64,000 bases of DNA, from the NCBI RefSeq assembly GCF_023078275.1, contig NC_062985.1, forward strand, positions 5,721,408 to 5,785,407, given 5' to 3'. The notes beneath the pieces were generated by a model, which made no database searches, had not been told where the DNA came from, and was given only the letters and a program-made list of their open reading frames with translations. Positions 23,205 to 33,144 of this stretch are shown here, in pieces (within the stretch, counting starts at the first letter, position 1; each line of letters starts with the position of its first letter). The position numbers and the translations under genes were made by a program. This DNA is from Leguminivora glycinivorella. Taxonomy: Eukaryota; Arthropoda; Insecta; Lepidoptera; Tortricidae.

Positions 23205-23560
23205 TTTACTTTTTTTTTTTAATACTACGTCGGTGGCAAACAAGCATACGGCCCGCCTGATGTAAAGCGGTCACCGTAACCTATGGACGCCAGCAACTCA
23301 AACAGTGTCACATGCGCGTTGCCACCCCATTATAAACTTGTACATTCCCTTTTGCTGTGTTAAGTACACAGCAAAAAGGAGTGTACAAGTTCTAAGGAGG
23401 GTTCGGGTTGCCGACGACTCAAAGGACAATAGATGGAACAAGTTAGTTCCGTAAGTCCTCCCGTCATCAGCACACCGCACCCACGTTGAGCTCTGGCAGC
23501 CTTACTCACCGACAAGAACACAACACTATGAGTAGGGTCTAGTGCTATTTGGCTGCGGTG
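23205..23560 (-). pseudogene. LINE 3'-end fragment with peptide remnants
   Basis: Poly-T at 23211, then GGTGGCAAACAAGCATACGG and CGCCTGATGTAAAGCGGTCA. On the minus strand KGMYKFIMGWQRACD matches the LINE peptide at about 14,050. It abuts the tandem duplication. Confidence 0.6.
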
Positions 23561-23614
23561 TTCTGTAAGTTCTGTAAGTTCAATCAATAATTATTATTTC
23601 CAAATTTTCTTTAG

Positions 23615-23752
23615 AACATCACCGTGTATCGATGTCATTGTTCGTACTGTTACAGGCCATTGGATCCTCTGAAATATAATATAGATCTGAACACTGACCA
23701 AGACAAAGTTGTAACCATACCAGAGGAAATTGAACTTTATATGTCAAAGTAA
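23615..23752 (+). CDS. Terminal-exon-like ORF, copy 1 (unidentified plus-strand gene)
   Basis: A pyrimidine-rich tract ending ctttag precedes 45 codons and a TAA. The peptide starts NITVYRCHCSYCYRPLDPL and ends in an acidic tail (PEEIELYMSK). A CxCxxC cluster lies at residues 7-12. Two AATAAA hexamers follow at 23846 and 23853, about 95 nt after the stop, as expected of a last exon. A second acceptor (ctgttacag, after codon 14) would give a shorter exon in the same frame. I do not recognise the protein, and no convincing upstream exon was found in this window. It could also be a chance ORF. Confidence 0.45.
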   Translation, partial: NITVYRCHCSYCYRPLDPLKYNIDLNTDQDKVVTIPEEIELYMSK

Positions 23753-24357
23753 TACAGAATATTTTACTCCGTTTGTGGTAAACGTAACTAAGTCACAATC
23801 ATTGTCGAATCACGAATTATTGAAATGATGTTAGCAGTAGAGACAAATAAAAAATAAAGACTGCATGGCCATATTTTATAAATATGTAAAACTCCAATAG
23901 AGACGATAATGTCGCTAAACTAATATCCTATTTTTCACCTCTCAAAAAAGTTTTATTTATTAGAGTAAAATTGTGATGTTACGTTGAATCAGAAGAATAA
24001 AAACGCTGCATACAATTTTGACACAACCATGACTAAATTCATTAATAGGAAAAAAGAGTAACAATTTTTCTTTTTCGTTGCCGTCGTTTAAGTCTCCGTC
24101 ATAAATATTTTGATCCTTTTGTTATTACAATGAAAAGACCTCGTATTTCTGAGTGAAAAGCCAATCCAAATTTAAAATGAGGTATATCTTCAAATTCTAC
24201 CAGGACTGTTCTAGGCAGGTCACTTCCGGTCCATAGAATGCAAGTAACTTGGAATAATATGTCTCTTCAAGAAAATTTCGAAATAAGTAGATATATTTAG
24301 TGATTCTATAAGTTCTGTAAGTTCAATCAATAATTATTATTTCCAAATTTTCTTTAG

Positions 24358-24495
24358 AACATCACCGTGTATCGATGTCATTGTTCGTACTGTTACAGGC
24401 CATTGGATCCTCTGAAATATAATATAGATCTGAACACTGACCAAGACAAAGTTGTAACCATACCAGAGGAAATTGAACTTTATATGTCAAAGTAA
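24358..24495 (+). CDS. Terminal-exon-like ORF, copy 2
   Basis: Second copy of the 45-codon ORF, with the same acceptor, the same stop and the same AATAAA pair (24589 onward). I see no coding difference from copy 1. If copy 1 is the genuine last exon, this copy is an alternative or silent last exon downstream of the first poly(A) signal. Confidence 0.42.
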   Translation, partial: NITVYRCHCSYCYRPLDPLKYNIDLNTDQDKVVTIPEEIELYMSK

Positions 24496-25052
24496 TACAG
24501 AATATTTTACTCCGTTTGTGGTAAACGTAACTAAGTCACAATCATTGTCGAATCACGAATTATTGAAATGATGTTAGCAGTAGAGACAAATAAAAAATAA
24601 AGACTGCATGGCCATATTTATAAATATGTAAAACTCCAATAGAGACGATAATGTCGCTAAACTAATATCCTATTTTTCACCTCTCAAAAAAGTTTTATTT
24701 ATTAGAGTAAAATTGTGATGTTACGTTGAATCAGAAGAATAAAAACGCTGCATACAATTTTGACACAACCATGACTAAATTCATTAATAGGAAAAAAGAG
24801 TAACAATTTTTCTTTTTCGTTGCCGTCGTTTAAGTCTCCGTCATAAATATTTTGATCCTTTTGTTATTACAATGAAAAGACCTCGTATTTCTGAGTGAAA
24901 AGCCAATCCAAATTTAAAATGAGGTATATCTTCAAATTCTACCAGGACTGTTCTAGGCAGGTCACTTCCGGTCCATAGAATGCAAGTAACTTGGAATAAT
25001 ATGTCTCTGCAAGAAAATTTCGAAATAAGTAGATATATTTAGTGATTCTATA

Positions 25053-27980
25053 CAAAGTTTAAAATGCCGAATACTCTAGAAAGGTCTTTAGTTCTTGAAG
25101 TAAATTAGTAGTTTTAACTGCATGTAACTCACTTGCTAAATTGTAATTATTAGGTATAAGATGACTATAGTTTGTAATATATTTTAGCTAGGTAGTAGTG
25201 TAAAAGCCTCGAACTGTTTCAGTGTTGCTGCACGCCTGTTACTGGTGCATAAATATTATGGGTGTCCTCTATTGTCACATTATATTGTTTGAATTGTTTA
25301 TGTACTGTTGGTGTGTCTTTTATAATAAAATAAAGAAACAATAAAAAATGTCCAGATTTGAAATCTCCTAACAACTTAAATAGGTTTTAATAGAGATGGT
25401 CAGTTTAGTTTTTATCTGTCTCTGATCATAGCATTACAGTTTAATTCAGTAAGTCGTGTTGCCCTAACTGTACCGATTGTTATAGACTATTGGGGCCCTA
25501 GATATCTATCTACTGTTTTGTGCTTAGTCAATTTAGACAATACTCGCTTTAAGCTGTTTGACAGCTTGACAGTTACACTTTGACCGTTTAAGACCTAAAA
25601 ATAAAACCTGTTGTCTAAAATTATTTTAAGCTCCGTTGGCATGTTTTGTCTCTTTGTTTAGAATTTTATAAATATTACTTTACTACAAAGTGACAAAAAG
25701 CTACATTTTAACTAACGATTTATTATTAAGAGCCAACCTGTACTATACACACAACTACATAACTTCGACATAAACGCCGTAACATTCATAGTGCTTACTG
25801 ACCTTACTTTAAAGTTATGACTGAAAACTAGAATGTTGAGCAAATGGATGAACATCACTAATTTTAGTCCTTGTAATTTAACCAGTTAGCAAGCATACTT
25901 TCAACAAATTGAGTTAAAATTATCGTACCTAAGTTACTAGGAGGTTTAAATAAGTAGTAGAATAGAATGAGTGCAAATCCATTCAATATGAAAATTTTAA
26001 TATAGAATAGAACCAAGATCATGACCCACTTTAGGAGTGCGGAAAAAAAACTAATTCAACGTTCTGTTTTGATCTGCATATCTAACTCCGTTGTACGTAT
26101 AAAAGCTCCCAGTTTCATCCATTTTCTGAATAGGCAAATACAAAAACAAGAATTATTATTTTCTTATGTTCCACTTCCATGAAAATTAATTTTCGCTTCA
26201 GAGTGTTTAAGGCAATTACTTGAAACGCCTGCAGTTTTTCTCTGAGCAATGTTGTTGAAACTGACATTTGTAGGTTACTCCAGTATCACAAATAGAAATA
26301 GGAAAAATCCTGAGCTCTTTTGCTGTTATATTTTACTAAGCATTGTCCAAACCGTTTGTAAATTCTCGGTATTTCGTGATATCTGCTTGTATATTTAAAA
26401 TTTTAGACAATTTGCTATACGTCGCTCCATTTCTTAATGTTGATTATATTAAATTATTTCACGAACACAGAAAGTAAAGCAGGTGTTGACTCCATATGAT
26501 TTGAAAGTATAAATTTAAAGCGTCAAATACATGAAAACGTAGGTATTGGGATGACACCTAGCTGTCAACAAATGCGTATATAACTATGCGTGTTTTACTC
26601 GCCGTAATGCTCACTGAATGAACTTATTCAAAGAACGAGCCACACTTTGTGTATGCAAAAAGCGATCCGTTTACTCCGTTTCATAATAAATTGTAATAAA
26701 CACAATAAGAATTTATACAATCCGATTGCCGCTAGCATAATAATCGGCATTATAAAAAGTGTCCGTTACATCTGCTTGATGTTTGCGCAATTGCTGGGCA
26801 CGACAGTATGACGAGCGACTATGACAAATAATTCTTTGTTGGCTCTTAGCTCTTCGCAGCGGGAGAGACTGAACTTAAGGTGGGATGAGGTCGATGTGTC
26901 AAATTAAAATCGTAGGTACTATATGGATATTGTGTGCCTATGATATTGAATTGGAGTCCCTATTGGAGCCATCTTCAATAAACACATCTTGAGATCCGGA
27001 CGCGATGACAATTTACGTTAGAACCGACTGAAAACCGGTCTGGCACTTAAAATTGGTTAAAATAAATGTTTCTTGCTCTAAGCTAGTGGGATAACCGTTA
27101 TCTGGAGTAGGATGCCTCCTTAAATCGACTCCTTATGTACCCTTTTCACTAAATTTAAAATTAGAGACGTATAGTCTTCCATGGTTACCTACTTTTTAAA
27201 TTGCGTGTTCTTTCTAGTGCTAGACATGGTTAACCAGACTATACTTACCGACAGTCATATAGAGAACTTCTTCCTTTTTTACGTCGTTATAACCTCCATA
27301 CATCATGAAATAATGACACAGCAGCTTTCCATCACATCCGTGATACAGTTTCAAACCGCAAATCCGAGTAAAATCTAAAGCTCACTTTTACTTACACTAA
27401 TCTAAATCGTGGCCGACCGGCATCTTACCAACATTGTTTGACAGTTTTATTAAGCTCGTATCATAGATTTTGTCCTATCAGCAAATTCTACTCTACGCTG
27501 TATTGACAAAGTAAATTTCTGAATACAGCTTTGACAAGATTTGAGGCTGTTACAATTGTGTAGATATCAACGTGCGTCTCGTTGGTCTAGCTTAAGATAA
27601 CCGTTTAAACCTGAAAAGTGCTCGAGACATACAAGCCACATACAGACCTCGGTAATCTTATCGTTTATACCCATTGCTACAATTTAAGAGAATTAACCGT
27701 TCTCAAAAGGCTAATGGTGGGTGACTTACATACGAGCACAGTTTTAACGGTTGCTGTATCGATTTGTCCAACTTCCACGCTATTTGTAACTTTACGATTG
27801 CTTAATAAGTTCATTTCTTTGGGCTGTAGCGTGACCAAAAAATGTCTGCTTTTTTAATAAAAATTTGGGTAGACGACGACCTATACAGGTTTAACATTCT
27901 ATGGATAGAAGATGCAACGGATAGAAATCGGTTTCTAAATACTGCACTTTGCAGTCTATAGTACAGTAAGTAAATAAACA
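25053..27980. other. AT-rich stretch without recognised genes or repeats
   Basis: Both strands were read. There are only short ORFs of chance length and no tRNA-like, MITE or LINE features that I can identify, apart from the poly(A) cluster near 25,330. Confidence 0.6.
25326..25352 (+). promoter_or_regulatory. Clustered poly(A) signals downstream of the duplication
   Basis: AATAAAATAAAGAAACAATA places three overlapping or adjacent poly(A) hexamers within 25 bases. It could be the distal 3' end of the plus-strand gene whose terminal exon lies at 23.6/24.4 kb. That is inference only. Confidence 0.3.
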
Positions 27981-28148
27981 CTTTTTCAGTACAGATGGTG
28001 TTTTTTTTACGCACTAGTGCGAGAAGTGGTTCATTATATGCCAGGTCGAAACTTCGGAGGCTCATCTGTACTGAAAAACGTCGTACGATACACGTGCGAA
28101 AAGGAAATTCGAACTTCCTTTTTTACGCACTTGTATCGTAATGTACTA
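27981..28148 (+). repeat. Further copy of the 1-808 palindromic repeat
   Basis: Matches the plus-oriented module: CAGTACAGATGGTG, TACGCACTAGTGCGAGAAGT, then an abbreviated middle joining GGAAATTCG directly to AACTTCC, and the ACGCACTTGTATCGTAATGT end. It lacks the internal segment seen at 120-150. Confidence 0.85.
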
Positions 28149-28339
28149 TATTTTACAAGAAAATAATACAATACAACACATAATATTTAAAATAAAAAGT
28201 TTCAGTACAAAGGCGAACTTATCCCTACAGTCCAGTTAACTTGGTATAATTTGGATATAATGCTCTTTTTCATATATCTACATATTTGTTAGTAATACCT
28301 ATGTCATCTATATCTGCTCCTGCAGTAATAGCTGCTGCT

Positions 28340-28478
28340 GACGACCGGTCTGGCTCAGTCGGTGGTGACCCTGCCTGCTAAGCCGCGGCCCTGGGTTCGA
28401 ATCCGTGGAAGGGCATTTATTTGTGTGATGAGCACAGATATCTATTAATTATTGAGTCGATGGATGTTTTCTATGTAA
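28340..28478 (+). repeat. tRNA-derived SINE, 3'-truncated
   Basis: GACGACCGGTCTGGCTCAGT head, TGGGTTCGAATCC B box, then AAGGGCATTTATTTGTGTGA and GGATGTTTTCTATGTA. Best-preserved tRNA-like head in the window. Confidence 0.85.
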
Positions 28479-29305
28479 GTAATACTTTATTTCAAATGGT
28501 TTTTTTGACCCATACCTGTTTTCCTTGTACTCATTGTTATTATCTTAATAACGCGTAAATACAAAATGCTTAGTGCAAACTCAACCCGTTGACCCAAAAA
28601 AACATTTAAAATTTAATTGCAAAAATGTACCCTTATACCGACCGTAGCACGTTACTCGACCGGAATCTGAGCGACAAAGCTTTAGCGTTTGCAGTACCGT
28701 TGGTAACGGATTAAGGCAAATAAATGACTCCTCTGTATTGACCTGGGTAGGGAAGGCATTTACTTAATGCAATCAGACTATATTAGTTGTGGCACGACCT
28801 TAATTAAATGGTTGGAAAGGGACGACATAATACATAGGTTTTTAAGAATACTATTATGGTGTCCCATGTGTAAGGTCTCAGTTATGGGCATAGGTACTTC
28901 AGCCAGTAAAAATACGCATATGATTCACCAGACAAAAAGCAAATGTTCAAATTTAGTGCCGTTAAATAAATACGAGTGTGTAGATGAATTTTGCAATCTG
29001 TATCTTCGTTACCAACCTAAAAATACTTATCATTATATGTATATATAATGATCCTGTGAATTCAGCTGTTCCCATTACCAACAGAAAGCTAATTCTGGTT
29101 AATTTTGGTTCCGGCTTTCTACTTTTCCAGCCGTTGTCTTTGTCCCAGGGTCCGCACTTACAAATAGTGTGATAAGGACGACCTGATGTTTTATCATTTA
29201 TCGCGCGACCATGCTTGCCTGCCTGGTTTTTTATGTTGTCTCGCATTTTTTTGGATAAAGGTACATTCCATTACAGGGTTAATATATTAGCTATTAAGCA
29301 CACCT

Positions 29306-30048
29306 CATCATCATTCGCCTGCCCTTATCCCATTCATTTGGGGTCGGCGCAGCATGTCTTCCGCTTCCATACCTCCCTATCATCCGTCATTTCATCATTC
29401 ACTTGCTTTCGCTTCATATCATCTCTCACGCAATCCATCCACCTTTTCCTCGGTTTTCCTCTCCCGTTACTTCCTTCCACACTCATTCGCAATGCCTTTC
29501 TCGTCACATGACTTTCATCCCTTCGCATCACATGCCCATACCATGCCAGACGATTAGCTCTTACTTTTTCTACTATCGGTGCAACTTTCAGGCTTCCTCT
29601 TATATACTCATTTTTTATCTTATCCATCCTTGTCACGCCACACATCCATCTTAACATTATCATCTCTGTTACATGCAATCTCTTTTCATCCATCACCTTT
29701 AGGGCCCAGCACTCTGATCCATACATGACGACAGGTCTGATGATGGATTTATAAATTTTACCCTTCAATCGAAGAGGCATCCGGGCGTCGCAAATAGTTC
29801 CCGTAACCTGTCGCCATTTCATCCACCCTGTGCTAATCCGGTTTTTCACGTCCCGATCGATATCGCCATCGCACTGTACGAGCGAGCCAAGGTACTTGAA
29901 GTCGGAGCAGACCGGCAATAAAGTGCCATCGAGTTCTATGGCAGCAAAACTAGAGAGACCGCCGAAATCACAGAACATATGTTCTGTTTTAGATCTGCTG
30001 ATCTTCAAGCCAACATTCTCCAGCCTTTGCCGCCATGTCTCGAGTCTG
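29306..30048 (-). mobile_element. 5'-truncated RTE-type non-LTR retrotransposon with 14-bp target duplication
   Basis: The insert is flanked by perfect direct repeats TATTAAGCACACCT at 29292-29305 and 30049-30062. It contains the C-terminal part of a reverse transcriptase ORF on the minus strand and ends in a short run of ATG/ATGATG repeats after the stop, as RTE-clade elements do. The perfect duplication and open frame indicate a young insertion. Confidence 0.88.
29334..30047 (-). pseudogene. RTE-type reverse transcriptase, C-terminal fragment
   Basis: The frame is open from the truncated 5' edge (RLETWRQRLENVGLKISRSK) for 237 codons to TGA at 29336-29334. Family landmarks are SRSKTEHM, FKYLGSLVQCDGD, the RPVVMYGSECWAL motif, WYGHVMRRD, and an RKRWMD segment near the end, finishing in ADPK. 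The catalytic YADD motif and the endonuclease domain lie upstream of the truncation and are absent, so the fragment cannot retrotranspose. It is dead on arrival rather than decayed. Confidence 0.88.
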
Positions 30049-30088
30049 TATTAAGCACACCTATCTCATGCTATTATTGACTATTACT

Positions 30089-30289
30089 GATGTGCCGACG
30101 GAAAGTTTCCAAAACTCTGAAATTTTCACATAGGAAAACTTCGGAAACTTTCAATACTTTGTATGAACAATTGTATGGATGGACTATTTCCTTTTCATAA
30201 ATTAAAATTTCCTTTATTTTTCGTGAAAGTTTCGTGAATTTTTCATGAAATTTAAGATTTTTTAGGAAAGTTTCCGCAACTTGAACATC
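30089..30289. mobile_element. MITE with GGAAAGTTTCC subterminal repeats
   Basis: GATGTGCCGACGGAAAGTTT on the left and GGAAAGTTTCCGCAACTTGA..ACATC on the right are imperfect inverted ends. hAT-type is likely from general form, but target duplications are unclear. Confidence 0.5.
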
Positions 30290-30544
30290 ACTATTGACTA
30301 TGATGTCATTATTGCCATTAAATTCTGAAGTTTTTGCTCAATATTGTAGGTTAACTATAAATTGGTTTTCAATTTTAATAAAGCCAGCTTTTGGTAAATA
30401 TTTACCGACAAGTTTAATGAAAGCATGCATAAAGCAAACCACAAGTATCAAAGCCGCCACAAACACAAAATGTCAGAGATATTGTGCGGAAAACTACACT
30501 TTACGAGAATGCGACTGTGTAAACAATTTGATGTTTTTGATACA

Positions 30545-30750
30545 AATAAATAAAATAAAAATTATAGAACGTTCTTACACAGATTGACTGAGCTTCATGG
30601 TAAGTTCAAGATGGTTTATGTTGTGTTGTGAGTGCTCAGAACGATACCTATAGGTTTATAATATACAATTACTTATATATAGAAAACATCCATTGAATCC
30701 AGAACAAATTTCTATGCTCATCAAAGTCATCACACAAATAACTGCCTTCG
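30545..30750 (-). repeat. tRNA-SINE body, cut by a MITE
   Basis: GTTCTTACACAGATTGACTG, ATATAGAAAACATCCATTGA and CACACAAATAACTGCC are SINE body on the minus strand. The tRNA head is missing; the MITE at 30751 starts where it should continue. Confidence 0.75.
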
Positions 30751-30898
30751 CAGTAGGCCTAGCACATGATTGCCGCGAGAGTATGTCGCCGCGAGATAAA
30801 TAGATGACACGTCTTCTTCTAACTGTATTAATGACATAAGGACGGGTAGTTTATCTCGCGGCGATATATTCTCGCGACAATCATGTGCTAACCCTGAT
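30751..30898. mobile_element. MITE, TAGCACATGATTG family
   Basis: GGCCTAGCACATGATTGCCG and CGACAATCATGTGCTAACCC are inverted ends. The arms continue inward (CGCGAGAGTATGTCGCCGCG). Related copies at 49,437 and 3,324. Confidence 0.85.
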
Positions 30899-31339
30899 GG
30901 GGACCAACTATTGTCACTGTGACAATTTTACAGAGTAGGTACAAAATAGATCGAGCATTTTTTGATTGGACTGATATGTTCTTGTGTGACTTGGTGTACC
31001 TGCAGAAGACGCAACGGCGAAGGAGTAAGATGAAGTATCACAGATTTCTTTAAAGGAATTAAATAAGTTAAAGTCAATATGCGTAACTAAAATTTAGTTA
31101 CGTAAATTGACTGTCTGTCTTTAAAGTTATTGAACTTTGTAAACAACCACGTTTAAAAGCCATCATTCAACGTAACATTAGAAATTTCACTTTTGTCACA
31201 GTGTTCGTTAATCTGTAAATAATCGTAAACATCGAAGTTACGTCAACTATTTGTCTGTGTTTTCGTCACGTTTCCGTAAATGGTTCACTATGTTTACTGT
31301 TTAATTGTGGTGGGTATTATAAAACATTTAATTTAAATA

Positions 31340-32898
31340 AAATAATGTTTGATATCGAAACATTTATTTATTTTTCTTCAATAATTTAACTTATGATTAA
31401 ATTTATACATAAAATAAAACAAATAAGGAAGACAAACCACGTCAAGGTATCATTTTACAATGATTCATATTTACATAGATACAGTCTTCAGTAGTGCCTC
31501 GACTCCTGAACTTAAATACTTTGCAAATTCAACATAAGCTTCAAAACTTATTCTGTCATCTTACTCATAATTTTCACTTTGCGACACTAATTTTCATTAA
31601 CATTAAGTCTCGGCTTAGAGCGGATACTTGCAAGTTGTTTCATGGGAAGTTGTGACATACCACGGTTAAAGGTACCATTTTTTTTGTCATACGCATTATT
31701 AGCTTTTAAATGTCGTTAACAATAGCTTCGGTGTCACTGTCAACCACCATATAGTACCTTCAGCCGTGACGTCACATTTTTTTAAATTATGACTTTTCCA
31801 TGAAACAAGAAAGTACCCTTTAATTATGTTTAAATTAACTTAAGTTTAGTCATTTTGAATACTGGGTCATTTTCTTACTTATTTTGTTCTTTCAAGTTAA
31901 ACCTGTGCAACATTTTCTATAACTTATTCCCTATGGTCGTCTAGTAAAAAGGTTGTAAAAAGATATAAAAAGTTAAGTTATTTTAATCGAGTATAATTAA
32001 GACCACGACTATATCGCCATAAATAACAAAAACTAGTAGACAATAGTAAACATAAACAAAATAATGAAACAATTTTGTCTTCTTGACTGGAATGGAAGAC
32101 TCGGAACAAACGCAACATATGGCAAGTAAATAATTAAAATATCAATAATTAATCTATACTAAACGTTTGGAATGATTACTCACTCTACAACTATTATTTA
32201 CATAATAACTATAACAGAAACAATATGCGCGCCCTCAAATGACGGAGTTATAAAAAAGTCACACAAGTTTATTTTTCTCTTTCAATCAACATTTTTGATT
32301 CACTCTTCTTCAACTTGGATCACTTTTTTCAACTCCCCATAAGCAATTTACAATATTACGTGAAACACGGTGTACATAATACAACACTATTTGTTCATTT
32401 TGTTCGTATTTTACCGTAATCAACAAAGACAGCCAACTGAAGTTACGAAATGAAACTTGTTATAATTTTCAGAAGCTGGTCTTTGTTATTGGGTTATTTG
32501 TTCAGTTCTTATAAAATAATAGCATTAATAATAAAAAAGCATTTCGAGCTGCCTTAAGTTTTTGTACTAAACAGGTAATGAGCAAAGCAACGCTAACGTC
32601 ATTGGAATCAAAAGAAAGGCGTTCGTACAACACTTGCCGCGTGTTTATAGCTGTGAACATGGACAAGCTTGTCGTATCCACAACGATAATATTTATAAAG
32701 GCAAATTCATATCTTGTTGTCGTCCCTTTGTCTTCAGATTTGAGAGAATAATCTTGAAACTCAACTCAAGTTGAGCTAAAAATGTTGGTCATATGTAATC
32801 ATAGACAGAAATTTAGTAGAATAACTTACCGACAAACAATCGACAACAAGATAAAAATACCGCGACTCATTTAAGCCCGTCAAAAAGCGTAATTATTC
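31340..32898 (-). other. argos 3' untranslated region and downstream flank
   Basis: AT-rich sequence after the argos stop with no ORF of interest. The first minus-strand AATAAA after the stop is at 32273-32268, which would give a 3' UTR of roughly 640 nt. Further AATAAA motifs occur near 31,365. Which one is used cannot be told from sequence. No repeat family was recognised here. Confidence 0.4.
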
Positions 32899-33144
32899 TC
32901 AGTCTTTCTCGCCTACGAACCGATACGTCTCCGGCGGTTCGGGCATGCAGTAGCCGTGGTAGGTGCGGATGTCCTCGGCGGCGTACGTCACGCCGGCGAG
33001 CACGCCCGGCTCCGTGTGGTGCCGCGGGCAGGAGTGCTCGCGGGGGCACTGGCAGATGGTGTTGGCGTTCACTTCGTCGATCTGCTCGTGCCGCCGGCGA
33101 ACGCTGAAGAGCTTGCAAGGCTCTTTTCGGGAGCAACGTAGTCT
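32899..33144 (-). CDS. argos: argos coding exon 4 (third cysteine block and stop)
   Basis: The exon has 246 nt: acceptor tttccag, then 81 codons and TGA at 32901-32899. It starts RLRCSRKEPCKLFSVRRRHE, contains TICQCPREHSCP and YCMPEPPETY, and ends FVGEKD. The central histidines and the CxC motif follow the family pattern. Codons are GC-rich, unlike the flanking introns and 3' region. Confidence 0.93.
   Translation of the reverse strand, partial: RLRCSRKEPCKLFSVRRRHEQIDEVNANTICQCPREHSCPRHHTEPGVLAGVTYAAEDIRTYHGYCMPEPPETYRFVGEKD

Larger units (their letters stand above)
23568..25052. repeat. Near-identical 743-bp tandem duplication
   Basis: Copy 1 is 23568-24310 and copy 2 is 24311-25052, head to tail with no spacer. 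Reading the two copies against each other I see only a one-base T deletion (at about 24,618 in copy 2) and one substitution (cttcaag versus ctgcaag), so identity is above 99%. Each copy contains a complete terminal-exon-like ORF with poly(A) signals. This is either a very young duplication or an assembly artefact. Confidence 0.95.

Noticed and set aside
22991..23260. 89-aa plus-strand ORF with a hydrophobic segment
   Set aside because: Runs directly into the poly-T of a LINE tail and has no acceptor, donor or recognisable domain.
29215..30054. Plus-strand ORFs of 67-98 aa
   Set aside because: Antisense shadows of the RTE reverse transcriptase.
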